Positions 43,698 to 53,044 are shown, numbered from the stretch's first letter. The stretch: 64,000 nt of DNA from Variovorax sp. V213 (GCF_041154455.1 NZ_AP028664.1:1179001-1243000); one strand, 5' to 3'. Notes: generated from the letters alone by a model not told the origin. Program-made: numbers and translations.

Positions 43698-43764
43698 GTT
43701 TGGCGCATTCCGCGCCGGGCGGCTGCGCTTATGCTGTGCGAAATCACAACGTCGATTTCCCACC

Positions 43765-44826
43765 ATGACCGATTTCCGACCCGCCTTCGACAAGAGCTTC
43801 GGCAAGATCCCCGCCGACCGCCTGCCCGAACTGCTGCGCGCCATGCCCAAGGCCGAGCTGCACATGCACATCGAAGGTTCGCTCGAGCCCGAGCTGATCT
43901 TCGAGCTCGCGCAGCGCAACGGGGTGGCCATTCCCTATGCGAGCGTCGAAGACCTGCGAAAGGCCTACGCCTTCACCAACCTGCAGAGCTTCCTGAACAT
44001 CTACTATGCCGGCGCCAGCGTGCTGCTGAAGGAGCAGGACTTCTACGACATGGCCTGGGCCTACCTGGAGCGCGCCGCGGCCGACAACGTGGTGCACACC
44101 GAGATGTTCTTCGACCCGCAGACGCACACCGCGCGCGGCGTGCCGATGGAGGTCGTGGTCAACGGCCTGCACCGCGCGTGCGCCGATGCCCAGCCGAAGC
44201 TCGGCGTGAGCGCTGCGCTCATCCTGTGCTTCCTGCGCCACCTGAGCGAAGAAGAGGCCTTCGAAACGCTGGAGCAGGCACTGCCGCTGCGCGACAAGTT
44301 CATTGGCGTGGGCCTCGATTCGAGCGAGGTCGGCCATCCGCCCGAGAAGTTCGCGCGCGTGTTCGCGCGCTGCCGCGAGCTGGGCTTGCACCTCGTCGCA
44401 CATGCGGGCGAAGAGGGCCCGCCGGCGTACGTCTGGAGTGCGCTCGACGTGCTGAAGGTCGAGCGCGTCGACCACGGCGTGCAGAGCGCCAAAGACCCGG
44501 CGCTGATGAAGCGGCTCGCGCAAGACCGCATTCCGCTCACCGTGTGCCCGTTGTCGAACCTCAAGCTCTGCGTGTTTCCCGACCTGGCGCAGCACAACCT
44601 CGGCGCGTTGCTCGACGCGGGGCTGGTCGCCACCGTCAATTCGGACGACCCGGCCTACTTCGGCGGCTACATGAACCAGAATTTCACGCAGACTTTCGCG
44701 GCCACCGGCCTCGGCGTGCAGCAGGCCTGGCAGCTCGCGGCCAACAGTTTCGAAGGCAGCTTCATCGACACGGCGGCCAAGCGCGCCTACGTCGACCGGC
44801 TCAACGCCGTCTTCGCAACCTTCTGA
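43765..44826 (+). CDS. Adenine deaminase (adenosine deaminase-like family)
   Basis: A 353-residue metal-dependent deaminase. Zn ligands and catalytic residues are visible: H33-M-H35, H213-A-G-E216, H237 (VDHGV) and Asp294-Asp295 (NSDDPAYFGGY). The EMFFDPQTHTARGV and HAGEEGPPAYVW segments are those of the Aah1/PA0148-type adenine deaminases rather than true adenosine deaminases, so adenine to hypoxanthine is the likely reaction. Product would enter xanthine dehydrogenase. Its last 40 bp overlap the convergent MFS gene. A CGTATACG site lies upstream. Confidence 0.9.
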   Translation: MTDFRPAFDKSFGKIPADRLPELLRAMPKAELHMHIEGSLEPELIFELAQRNGVAIPYASVEDLRKAYAFTNLQSFLNIYYAGASVLLKEQDFYDMAWAYLERAAADNVVHTEMFFDPQTHTARGVPMEVVVNGLHRACADAQPKLGVSAALILCFLRHLSEEEAFETLEQALPLRDKFIGVGLDSSEVGHPPEKFARVFARCRELGLHLVAHAGEEGPPAYVWSALDVLKVERVDHGVQSAKDPALMKRLAQDRIPLTVCPLSNLKLCVFPDLAQHNLGALLDAGLVATVNSDDPAYFGGYMNQNFTQTFAATGLGVQQAWQLAANSFEGSFIDTAAKRAYVDRLNAVFATF

Positions 44827-46094
44827 CCGGCAACGCCGGGCCTTGGCACCAGCAACGGCATCGCCACCAGCGCGCACGCGCTGGCCGCGAGCCACACCAG
44901 CGGCCAGCCCTGCAGCGTGAGCAGGTACGGGATGGAGAAGGGCGTCACAAAGCACACCAGGAACACGCTGGTGTTCGCCATGCCGAGCGCCGTGCCCGCG
45001 CGGGCCGCGCCGGCCAGCGTGGCCAGCTCGGTGTAGGCCACGCCGTGCCATGCCGACACGCAGACCCCGCTGGCCGCCAGCAGCGCCACCAGCGCCATGC
45101 GCAGAACCGATGAGTCGGCGGTGTGCGTGCCCGCGGCCATCACCAGCAGCGCGAGCCCCGCGAACAGCAGCACGCTGAGGGCGCTGCAGGCGCGCAGGTA
45201 GGCCGGGCGGTTGCGCCGCCGGTCGGTCCAGCGGCCGCTCCACACGCGCATGACCATCGCGCCGACCTGCACGAAGACCATGGTGGCCGTGATGGCCGCG
45301 AGGCCCGCGTGGCCAAAGTCGTGCAGGAACACGGTGCCGAAGGACAGCACCGCGAACTGCGGCGCGCACAGAATGCCGATGCCGGCCACGATGCGCCAGA
45401 CGCGCGCGTCGCGCAGCGGGCCGCTGCCCTTCGGCGCGCCTGATATCCCGGTGGGCTTGGTGCCCGGCGCAACCGGCGCGATCGGCGGCTCGTGCACCCA
45501 GGCCCAGCTCAACGCCGCGCTCAGCGCGCACAGCACCGCCAGCAGGCCATAGAGCGCGGCAAAGCCGAAGTGCAATGCGACGAACGGCAGTACCAGCGCG
45601 CCGATGCCGCCGCCCAGCGGCACGGCGGTCTGCCGGATGCTCATCGCGAGCCCGCGCTCGCCGGCGTCGAACCACGTCATGACTGCGCGCCCGCTGGCAC
45701 CGTTGACGCTGCCGCCCAGCAGGCCGACCAGCAGCAGCCCGCCGCTCAGCCAGCCGAGGCCGGGAACGTGCTGCGCGCTCGGGGCGGCCCAAAGCGCCAT
45801 CGCCACCAGCGCGGCCGCGGTGCTGCCAAGGCCCGTGAGCAGCACTGGCCGGTCGCCCCAGCGGTCGGTCAAGAGGCCCCATGGCAGCTCGCTCACCGCG
45901 ATGCCCAGGCCCATGAGGCCGAGCACCAGCCCGAGCGTGGCGTTGTCGAGCTGGTAGCCGGTGCGCATCAGCACCGCGGTCATCGGAATGCCGCTGAAGG
46001 CCACGGAGAAGGCGGCGTTGGCGGCCACGCCCGCGGCCAGCACTTTCCAGCGATGGCGGGGCGAATACGAAGGGGAGGCGGTCGGGTGGGTCAT
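44787..46094 (-). CDS. MFS transporter
   Basis: A 435-residue major facilitator protein with about twelve membrane segments. The loop between segments 2 and 3 reads LPWGLLTDRWGDRP, the usual MFS Asp-Arg-x-Gly-Arg type motif. It is divergent from a LysR gene across 98 bp, which probably regulates it. Its 3' end overlaps adenine deaminase tail to tail by 40 bp. Substrate cannot be told from sequence. ATG 46094 is preferred to 46121, which adds an Arg-rich stretch. Confidence 0.88.
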   Translation of the reverse strand: MTHPTASPSYSPRHRWKVLAAGVAANAAFSVAFSGIPMTAVLMRTGYQLDNATLGLVLGLMGLGIAVSELPWGLLTDRWGDRPVLLTGLGSTAAALVAMALWAAPSAQHVPGLGWLSGGLLLVGLLGGSVNGASGRAVMTWFDAGERGLAMSIRQTAVPLGGGIGALVLPFVALHFGFAALYGLLAVLCALSAALSWAWVHEPPIAPVAPGTKPTGISGAPKGSGPLRDARVWRIVAGIGILCAPQFAVLSFGTVFLHDFGHAGLAAITATMVFVQVGAMVMRVWSGRWTDRRRNRPAYLRACSALSVLLFAGLALLVMAAGTHTADSSVLRMALVALLAASGVCVSAWHGVAYTELATLAGAARAGTALGMANTSVFLVCFVTPFSIPYLLTLQGWPLVWLAASACALVAMPLLVPRPGVAGQKVAKTALSRST

Positions 46095-46192
46095 GTTGCG
46101 GCGCAGTGTCCGCCGTTGCAAAGGTTTTGAAAATCAGAAAATAATGAGCCAATCGTTCGAAAAAACAGGACGATCACGGAAGGAAGAAATCC

Positions 46193-47131
46193 ATGTCCCA
46201 GGTGATGTTCGATCTCGACGTGCTGCGCAGTTTTTCCACCGGCATTGCGCTCGGCAGCTACGCACGCGCGGCCGACAAGCTGGGCCGCTCCACGTCGGCC
46301 GTGAGCGCGCAGCTCAGGAAGCTCGAGGCGCAGGCCGGCGCCGTGCTGTTCCGCAAGGCGGGCCGCGGGCTGGAGCTCACCGACGCGGGCGAGACGCTGC
46401 TCGCCTATGCGCACCGCATGCTCGAGCTCAACGAGGAAGCCGGCGCGGCGATGCGCGGCGCCGACCTGCAGGGCTGGGTGCGGCTCGGCCTGCAGGAAGA
46501 CTTCGGCGAGACGCTGCTGCCCGCCGTGCTCGGCCGCTTTTCGCGCGCGCACCCCAAGGTGCGCATCGAGGCCTGCGTGGCGCGCAGCGCGGAATTGCGC
46601 GAGCGGCTCGAACTCCGGCAGCTCGACCTTGCCCTGGTGTGGGACACCGGCGATCAGATGACGCCGCACGGCGAGCGCGTGGCGCGCCTGCCTTTGCAAT
46701 GGATCGGTCCCCGGGCGCCCGATGCGCTCGACGCGGCCTGGTGGAAGGAGCGCGAACGCCGCCCCGGCGCGCGCAAGAGCAGGGAGCCGCTGCCTCTGGT
46801 GCTGCTCGATGCGCCATGCCCGCTGCGCGAAATCGTCACCGCCGCGCTCGATCGCGCGGGCACGCCGTGGCGCCATGCATTCACCAGCGCCAGCCTTGCC
46901 GCGCTATGGGCTGCCACATCGGCCGGGCTGGGGCTCTCGGTGCGCACGCCATTCGGCCTGCCCGCGCATGTGCGCGCCATCGACCGGACGGCCGTCGGCC
47001 TTCCGGCGCTGCCGCAGATGTCGCTCATGCTCTATCGCGCGCAGGCCGCGGCCGAGGCGCCGGTGGGCCGGCTGGCCACGCTGCTGCTCGAGGCGGTGCG
47101 ACAGCATGTGCAGGCGGCCCCGGCGCACTAA
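46193..47131 (+). CDS. LysR family transcriptional regulator, divergent from MFS transporter
   Basis: A 312-residue LysR regulator. The helix-turn-helix (SYARAADKLGRSTSAVSAQL, residues about 22-41) precedes a substrate-binding domain (VRLGLQEDFGETLLPAVLGR). GGAAGGAAG before ATG 46193 is a good ribosome binding site. It probably controls the divergent MFS gene. A terminator hairpin follows at 47141. Confidence 0.9.
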   Translation: MSQVMFDLDVLRSFSTGIALGSYARAADKLGRSTSAVSAQLRKLEAQAGAVLFRKAGRGLELTDAGETLLAYAHRMLELNEEAGAAMRGADLQGWVRLGLQEDFGETLLPAVLGRFSRAHPKVRIEACVARSAELRERLELRQLDLALVWDTGDQMTPHGERVARLPLQWIGPRAPDALDAAWWKERERRPGARKSREPLPLVLLDAPCPLREIVTAALDRAGTPWRHAFTSASLAALWAATSAGLGLSVRTPFGLPAHVRAIDRTAVGLPALPQMSLMLYRAQAAAEAPVGRLATLLLEAVRQHVQAAPAH

Positions 47132-47140
47132 AATCCGCAC

Positions 47141-47177
47141 CCCGCAGCCGGGCGTCCCGGCTGGCTGCGGGTTTTTG
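47141..47177 (+). terminator. Rho-independent terminator after the LysR gene
   Basis: CCCGCAGCC (47141-47149) pairs with GGCTGCGGG (47163-47171), with an inner AGCCGGG/CCCGGCT hairpin and a following T5 run. It separates the LysR transcript from the BMP receptor gene. Confidence 0.8.
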
Positions 47178-47205
47178 ATTTTCCGGGGCCATGTAGAGGA
47201 CCACC

Positions 47206-48306
47206 ATGTACAAAAACCTCGCGGGCCGCGCCGTTCTGGCGTGGGCAGCCGCCTGTTTTTTATCTCCCGCCTTTTCGCAAACGCAGGCTCCAAAAGAGCC
47301 GCTGAAGATCGGCTTCGTCTACGTGACGCCGGTGACCGACGCCGGCTGGGTGCGCCAGCATGAAGAAGGCCGCAAGGCCGTGGAAGCGGCGCTGGCCGGC
47401 AAGGTCAAGACCACCTTCGTCGAGAACGTGCCCGAAGGGGCCGATGCCGAACGCGTCATTCGCGATCTGGCGCAGCAGGGCAACCGGCTGATCTTCACGC
47501 CCAGCTTCGGCTACATGGAGCCAACGCTGAAGGTGGCGAAGGACTTCCCCGACGTGAAGTTCGAATCGATCACCGGCTACAAGGCCGCGCCCAATGTGGC
47601 AACCGCCAATGCACGCTACTACGAGGGCCGCTATCTCGCGGGCATTGCGGCCGGCCGCATGACGAAGACGAACGTGGCGGGCTATGTGGCGGGCTTTCCG
47701 ATTCCCGAGGTGCTGCAGGGCATCAACGCGTTCACGCTCGGCATGCGTTCGGTGAATCCGAATGCCAAGGTGATCGTGGTGTGGCTCAACGAGTGGTTCG
47801 ATCCGCCGAAGGAGCGCGACGCCGCCATGGCGCTGTTCAACCAGAACGCCGACGTGGTCGCCTTCCACACCGGCTCCACCGCCGTGATGGCCGCGGCGCA
47901 GGAGCGCGGCAAGATGGCCGTCGCCTATCACTCCGACATGCGCAAGATCGCGCCCGATGCGCAGATCGTCGCCGTCACGCACCAGTGGGGGGGCTACTAC
48001 ACGCAGCGCGCGCAAGCCGTGCTCGACGGCAGCTGGAAGAGCGGCAATGTCTGGGGCGGCGTGAAGGACGGAATGATCCGCGTCGGCGACTTCGGCAGCA
48101 AGGTGCCCCAGGCCGTGCAGCAGGAGGTGCTGGCGCGGCAGAAGGACATTGCCGCGGGCAAGCTGCAGCCGTTCCGCGCGGCGGCGGGTGACGTGCGCGA
48201 CAACGAGGGCCGTGTCGTCATCGCCAAGGGCGTCCAGCTGAACGACGAGCAGATCCTGAAGATGAACTGGCTCGTCGAGGGCGTGCAGGGGCGCGTTGGG
48301 CGATAG
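47206..48306 (+). CDS. BMP family ABC receptor, second intact copy without its own transporter genes
   Basis: A 366-residue periplasmic BMP/PnrA-like protein with a cleavable signal peptide (AVLAWAAACFLSPAFSQTQA) and no lipobox. It is strongly similar to the frameshifted receptor at 36234: KTTFVENVPEGADAERVIRD, IFTPSFGYMEPTLKVAKDFP, and GYVAGFPIPEVLQGINAFTL line up with their counterparts, and it has the intact region (HSDMRKIAPDAQIVAVTHQW) where the other copy is broken. No permease or ATPase gene adjoins it, so it may serve the transporter at 32.6-36.2 kb. Confidence 0.9.
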   Translation: MYKNLAGRAVLAWAAACFLSPAFSQTQAPKEPLKIGFVYVTPVTDAGWVRQHEEGRKAVEAALAGKVKTTFVENVPEGADAERVIRDLAQQGNRLIFTPSFGYMEPTLKVAKDFPDVKFESITGYKAAPNVATANARYYEGRYLAGIAAGRMTKTNVAGYVAGFPIPEVLQGINAFTLGMRSVNPNAKVIVVWLNEWFDPPKERDAAMALFNQNADVVAFHTGSTAVMAAAQERGKMAVAYHSDMRKIAPDAQIVAVTHQWGGYYTQRAQAVLDGSWKSGNVWGGVKDGMIRVGDFGSKVPQAVQQEVLARQKDIAAGKLQPFRAAAGDVRDNEGRVVIAKGVQLNDEQILKMNWLVEGVQGRVGR

Positions 48307-49188
48307 CTAGCCCAGCCTTTCGACGACCAAGTCGACAAAGGTGCGCAGCTTGGCGCTGGGACGGGCTTCGGGCAGTCGCATGATGTGCACCTGGCGTGTC
48401 GGCAGCTCCCAGTCGGGCAGCAGTTGAACCACTTGGCCCGAAGCCAGCGCGGGGCCGAGCAACGCATCGGCCTGCACGATCACACCCACGCCTGCTATCG
48501 CGGCTGCCAGCAACGCCTGCCCGTTGTTGGTGGAAAACGGGCCGCGCACGGGGACATGCACCGTCTGGCCGCCCTGCGTGAAGCGCCATGAATGGTTCGC
48601 CCCCCAGGCCGCAAAGCCCAGCAGCGGAAAGGCTTCGAGCTCCGACGGATGCCGGGGCCGGCCGTGGCGCGCGACCCACGCCGGGCTTGCAACCGCGAAC
48701 ATGCGCGCCAATGCGAGCGGCCGGGCAATGAGCCGTTCGTCGACGGCCGCGCCCGATCGCACGCCGCAGTCGAAGCCCTCTTCGGCAAGATCGACCACGC
48801 GGTCGTTGAGACTCAGATCCACCTTCACCTGCGGATAGGCGGCGATGTATTCGGCAATGACGGGTGTGAGCCGATGCGCGCCATAGGCCACGGGCGCTGT
48901 CACGCGCAGCACGCCCTGCGGCATGGCCCGCAGCGATTCCGCCACACCGTCGGCCGTGTGCACGCTCGCGAGCACGTCGCGGCAGCGCTCCAGGTAGGCG
49001 GCGCCGATCTCGGTCAGGGCGTGGCGTCGCGTGGTGCGTTCGAGCAGGCGGGCGCCAAGCTGTTCCTCGAGCGCGCGGATGTGCTTGCCCACCATCACGG
49101 CCGAGAGTTCGAGCGCCTCGCCGGCGGCGGCAAAGCTCCCCGCGTCCACTGTCGCGACGAACACCTCCATGGCGCGCAGCTTGTCCAT
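48307..49188 (-). CDS. LysR family transcriptional regulator, divergent from SDR gene
   Basis: A 293-residue LysR protein of the large 'CrgA/DmlR' subgroup: MDKLRAMEVFVATVDAGSFA, then AAGEALELSAVMVGKHIRAL. Its stop abuts the BMP receptor stop (convergent, no gap). It is divergent from the short-chain dehydrogenase gene across 103 bp, the common LysR-SDR arrangement. Confidence 0.9.
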   Translation of the reverse strand: MDKLRAMEVFVATVDAGSFAAAGEALELSAVMVGKHIRALEEQLGARLLERTTRRHALTEIGAAYLERCRDVLASVHTADGVAESLRAMPQGVLRVTAPVAYGAHRLTPVIAEYIAAYPQVKVDLSLNDRVVDLAEEGFDCGVRSGAAVDERLIARPLALARMFAVASPAWVARHGRPRHPSELEAFPLLGFAAWGANHSWRFTQGGQTVHVPVRGPFSTNNGQALLAAAIAGVGVIVQADALLGPALASGQVVQLLPDWELPTRQVHIMRLPEARPSAKLRTFVDLVVERLG

Positions 49189-49291
49189 ATTGAGAACTCA
49201 AAGTTTCGAATTGCCGAACCGGATGGCAATTTATCAAACTATCGATTCGCAAAACAATGAGCCTTCACTATTCATTCTTGGCGAGGTTTAC

Positions 49292-49897
49292 ATGAAGGTT
49301 CTTGTTGTGGGCGCGACGGGCGCCGTGGGCAGCGCGGTGGCGCAGGCGCTGACCGAGCGCGGGCACGAAGTGGTTCGCGCGGGCCGCACGCGCGGCGACC
49401 GGCAAGTCGACATCACGAGCGATGCGAGCGTCGAAGCGCTGTATGCCGCGGTGGGGCGTGTCGATGCGATCGTGTCGGCGGCTGGGGGCCTGTTCTTCGG
49501 GCCGCTGGTCGAAATGCGGCCGGCCGATTTCAACGTCGGCCTGCAGGACAAGCTGCTGGGTCAGGTGCGGCTTGCGCTGCTGGGACAGCACGTTCTGGCC
49601 GATGGCGGCTCGATCACTCTGACCACGGGCGTGGCGGCCGACGATCCGGTTCGCGGGGGCGGCAATGCGGCTGCCGTGAATGCGGCGGTCGAGGGTTTTG
49701 TGAAAGGCGCAGCCATCGAGCTGACGCGCGGCCTGCGCATCAATGCGGTCAGTCCGACGCTGCTGACCGAATCGTTGGCAGCGTATGGCGCGCTCTTTCC
49801 GGGCGTCGAAACCGTACCGGCCGCGCGCGTGGCGCTGGCCTATGTGCGCAGCGTTGAAGGCCCATTGACGGGGCGCGTGTTTCGCGTGTGGCAATGA
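49292..49897 (+). CDS. Short-chain dehydrogenase/reductase
   Basis: A 201-residue protein with the dinucleotide motif MKVLVVGATGAVGSAVAQAL and the NAAAVNAAVEGFVKGAAIEL segment in the usual active-site helix position. The classical Tyr-x-x-x-Lys is not evident (Ala/Val occupy the Tyr site), as in the small 'SDR5-like' members that often carry a loss of the catalytic Tyr. ATG 49292 has GAGG upstream. The stop overlaps the next gene start as ATGA. Confidence 0.82.
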   Translation: MKVLVVGATGAVGSAVAQALTERGHEVVRAGRTRGDRQVDITSDASVEALYAAVGRVDAIVSAAGGLFFGPLVEMRPADFNVGLQDKLLGQVRLALLGQHVLADGGSITLTTGVAADDPVRGGGNAAAVNAAVEGFVKGAAIELTRGLRINAVSPTLLTESLAAYGALFPGVETVPAARVALAYVRSVEGPLTGRVFRVWQ

Positions 49898-50877
49898 GCA
49901 GGCACACGCGACTGGCGGGCGCGCTGCTCGCGCTCGCCACGACGGCGGCAAGCGCTGCACCTGCCGCCGTACAGGCACTGCCCGAGGACTGGTATCCGGA
50001 AAGCGTCGCCATCGGTCCGGATGGTTCGTTCTACGTCGGCAGCTGGCGCCAGGGCGCGGTGGCCAAATTGAAGCCGGGTCTCGCGCCGAAGGCCGAGGTT
50101 CTCGTGAAGCCCGGCGCCAATGGATTGGCGAACGGGCAAGGCGTGCTGGTGGATGCCAGGCATCAGGCCCTCTGGGTTTGCTCGGGCAACATCGGCTTCA
50201 CCACCGTGCCGCAGACGCCGAGCGCACTCAAGCGCTACGACCTGGCCACGGGCGCGCCGCGCGCAAGCTATGCCATGCCCGATGCGGGCTACTGCAACGA
50301 CCTTGCGCAAGATGCGCGCGGCAATATCTACGTGACCGATTCCTTGCACCCGCGCGTGCTGCGGTTCACGCCGGGCGCTGCCGCGCTCACGGTCTGGAAG
50401 GAAGATCCGGCGCTGGCCGGCCCCGGCCCCTACAAGGGCCTGAACGGCATTGCGATCGACAGCGGGCGCAATGTGTACGTGAGCCTCGTGGCGGCCGCCT
50501 CCTACCTGCTGCGCGTCGACCTCGGCACCGACGGCCGCGCCGGTGGCGTCACCCGCATCGAGGCCCCGCGCGTGATGAAGAACGTCGACGCGATCCGCGC
50601 CTGGAAACCCGGGCGGCTGGTGCTGTTCGAGAGCAATGCCTTCGGCGACGGCCCCTACGGTGGACAGGTCACCGTGGCGCGCGCCGACGGCGCGAAGCTG
50701 GCGCTGCAGACGGTGGTGGCGGGGCTCAACGACCCATCGTCGGGCGCGGTGCTGGGCGACCGGGTCTACTTCATCGAATCGAAGTACCCGCTGCTGACCC
50801 AGCGCAAGGACAGCGATGCGGCGGTTCCGCTCGGCGTGCCCTTCGACATCCAGTCGCGTGCCTTGCCGCCGGATTGA
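49894..50877 (+). CDS. Exported beta-propeller protein (SMP-30/NHL-like)
   Basis: A 327-residue protein with signal peptide (LAGALLALATTAASAAPAAV) and repeats of the type ESVAIGPDGSFYVGSWRQGA, NDLAQDARGNIYVTDS, LNGIAIDSGRNVYVSLVAAA, which are blades of a six-bladed NHL/SMP-30 propeller. It starts at ATG 49894, overlapping the SDR stop by 4 bp (ATGA). Enzymatic activity is not clear; it may be a periplasmic lactonase-like or sugar-binding protein. Confidence 0.78.
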   Translation: MSRHTRLAGALLALATTAASAAPAAVQALPEDWYPESVAIGPDGSFYVGSWRQGAVAKLKPGLAPKAEVLVKPGANGLANGQGVLVDARHQALWVCSGNIGFTTVPQTPSALKRYDLATGAPRASYAMPDAGYCNDLAQDARGNIYVTDSLHPRVLRFTPGAAALTVWKEDPALAGPGPYKGLNGIAIDSGRNVYVSLVAAASYLLRVDLGTDGRAGGVTRIEAPRVMKNVDAIRAWKPGRLVLFESNAFGDGPYGGQVTVARADGAKLALQTVVAGLNDPSSGAVLGDRVYFIESKYPLLTQRKDSDAAVPLGVPFDIQSRALPPD

Positions 50878-50954
50878 AGTCTGGACGGCATATAGCACTC
50901 ATACGCGCATGGAAATTGCGGCGGGCCGGGCCTGGATTACCCTCCGCAGCAACG

Positions 50955-52241
50955 ATGAAAAAAGCCTACCGCGCCTCCCTCCTGCGATTCGACGATGCCG
51001 GCCTGCCGGTTTTCGATGCAGACGGCCTCTTGGTCGTAGCCCCCGACGGTGCCGGCCGCCAGCGCGTGCTCGATGCCGGCAGCCATGCCGCCGTGTCGCC
51101 GCGCCACCCCGAGGCCGATGTCACGCATCTGCCGGGGCGCATCCTCGCGCCGGGCTTCGTGGACATGCACATCCACTTTCCGCAGACCGACATCATCGGC
51201 GCGCCGTCGCCGGGGCTCCTGCCCTGGCTCGAGAACTACACCTTCCCCGCGGAAGCAAAGTTCGCCGACCCGGCGCATTCGAACGAAGTGGCCGGCGTAT
51301 TCTTCGACGAGCTGCTGCGCAACGGGGTGACCACCTCGCTCACCTTCGCGACTTCGCACGTCGCTTCTGTCGATGCCTTTTTCGAGGGCGCGCAGCGCCG
51401 CGGCCTGCGCATGATCAGCGGCAAGGTGCTGCAGGACCGGCATTCACCCGACGGCGTGCGCGACCAGACCGAGCAGAGCCTCATCGATTCCGAGTCGCTG
51501 ATCCGCAAGTGGCACAACGTCGACCGCCTGGGCTACGCCATCACCCCGCGCTTCGCGCCCGCGAGCACCGACGCCCAGATGCGCGGCGCGGGGGAGCTGG
51601 CCGCGAAATACGCCGACACCTGGATCCAGTCGCACGTGGCCGAGAACCGCGACGAGGTGGCGTGGGTGCGCGAGCTTTATCCGCAGGCGCGTTCCTACCT
51701 CGACGTGTATGCCGGCTTCGGCCTCATGCGCGAACGCGCCGTGTACGCGCATTGCATCTACCTGGACGATACCGACCGCGCGCTGCTGCGCGACACGAAG
51801 ACGGCGGCCGCCGTGAGCCCGACCAGCAACCTGTTCCTGGGCAGCGGCTTCTTCGACTTCGACGCGGCCGACCGCGTCGGCTATCTCTACGGCCTGGCCA
51901 GCGACGTGGGCGGCGGCACCAGTTTCAGCCCCTTCCACACGATGATGGCGGCCTACTACGTGGGCCGGGAGGGCCAGACCAAGACCGGCCTGAGCATCGC
52001 CCCTTCGCAGCTCTGGTGGCGCCACACCGGCGGCGCGGCGCGCGCGCTGGGCCTCGATGGCGTGGTAGGCAACCTGCAGCCCGGCTGCGAAGCCGACTTC
52101 CTGGTGCTCAACCCGGCGGCCACGCCGCTGCTGGCGCGCAAGACCGCGCTGGCAAACAACCTCGAGGAACTGCTCTTCTCGATGATCGTGCTGGGCGACG
52201 ACCGGCTGGTCGAACGCACGGTGATTTCGCAGGCGGGGTAG
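50955..52241 (+). CDS. guaD: Guanine deaminase
   Basis: A 428-residue amidohydrolase-superfamily enzyme (guanine to xanthine). Zn-binding HIH occurs in PGFVDMHIHFPQTDIIGAPS, a His in QSHVAENRDE and another in YAHCIYLDD, and the final metal Asp in GLASDVGGGTSFSPFHTM. These are the guanine deaminase family patterns. It links guanine to the xanthine dehydrogenase/urate pathway of this window, although it stands alone downstream of the propeller gene. Confidence 0.95.
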   Translation: MKKAYRASLLRFDDAGLPVFDADGLLVVAPDGAGRQRVLDAGSHAAVSPRHPEADVTHLPGRILAPGFVDMHIHFPQTDIIGAPSPGLLPWLENYTFPAEAKFADPAHSNEVAGVFFDELLRNGVTTSLTFATSHVASVDAFFEGAQRRGLRMISGKVLQDRHSPDGVRDQTEQSLIDSESLIRKWHNVDRLGYAITPRFAPASTDAQMRGAGELAAKYADTWIQSHVAENRDEVAWVRELYPQARSYLDVYAGFGLMRERAVYAHCIYLDDTDRALLRDTKTAAAVSPTSNLFLGSGFFDFDAADRVGYLYGLASDVGGGTSFSPFHTMMAAYYVGREGQTKTGLSIAPSQLWWRHTGGAARALGLDGVVGNLQPGCEADFLVLNPAATPLLARKTALANNLEELLFSMIVLGDDRLVERTVISQAG

Positions 52242-52336
52242 CCCCGGAGGCTTGCGAGGACGCCAAGGGCGGGGCAGGGCGGTGGCGCATGCCACAATTC
52301 GCGCCATTCCCCCCGCAGCAGCATCAGCGACCGCAT

Positions 52337-52903
52337 ATGAGCATCAAGAGCGACAAATGGATCCGGCGCATGGCCGAAGAGACCGGCATGATCGAGCCCT
52401 TCGAGCCCGGCCAGGTGCGTGAGGCCTCCGGCCACAAGATCATCAGCTACGGCACCTCGAGCTACGGCTACGACATCCGTTGCGCACCCGAATTCAAGGT
52501 TTTCACCAACATTCACAGCACCGTGGTCGATCCGAAGAACTTCGACGAGAAGAGCTTCGTCGACATGCACGGCGACTACTGCATCATTCCGCCCAACAGC
52601 TTCGCGCTGGCCCGCACGGTCGAGTACTTTCGCATCCCGCGCAACGTGCTCACCATCTGCCTTGGCAAGAGCACCTATGCGCGCTGCGGCATCATCGTCA
52701 ACGTGACCCCGTTCGAGCCCGAATGGGAAGGCTACGTGACGCTCGAATTCAGCAACACCACGCCGCTGCCCGCCAAGATCTATGCGGGCGAGGGTTGCGC
52801 GCAGGTGCTGTTCTTCGAGAGCGACGAGGTCTGCGAAACGAGCTACAAGGACCGCGGCGGCAAGTACCAGGGCCAGCGCGGCGTCACGCTTCCCAAGACC
52901 TGA
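52337..52903 (+). CDS. dcd: dCTP deaminase
   Basis: A 188-residue trimeric dCTP deaminase that makes dUTP for dTMP synthesis. It begins MSIKSDKWIRRMAEETGMIE, and carries STYARCGIIVNVTPFEPEWE with the catalytic Glu, plus the LEFSNTTPLPAKIYAGEGCA active-site segment. It has the family's usual length. Confidence 0.97.
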   Translation: MSIKSDKWIRRMAEETGMIEPFEPGQVREASGHKIISYGTSSYGYDIRCAPEFKVFTNIHSTVVDPKNFDEKSFVDMHGDYCIIPPNSFALARTVEYFRIPRNVLTICLGKSTYARCGIIVNVTPFEPEWEGYVTLEFSNTTPLPAKIYAGEGCAQVLFFESDEVCETSYKDRGGKYQGQRGVTLPKT

Positions 52904-53044
52904 GGTACCCCTGAGGCAGCCGGTGGCCGACGGCGTCCCCGCAGGCATGCAAATGCCTGTTTTGCTTACAAGGCTCCGGCACGGACAAAGTACCATCCTG
53001 CGACGCTCCGGCAAAACTTCTGCAAGGCCGGCAAGGAGACCGCG

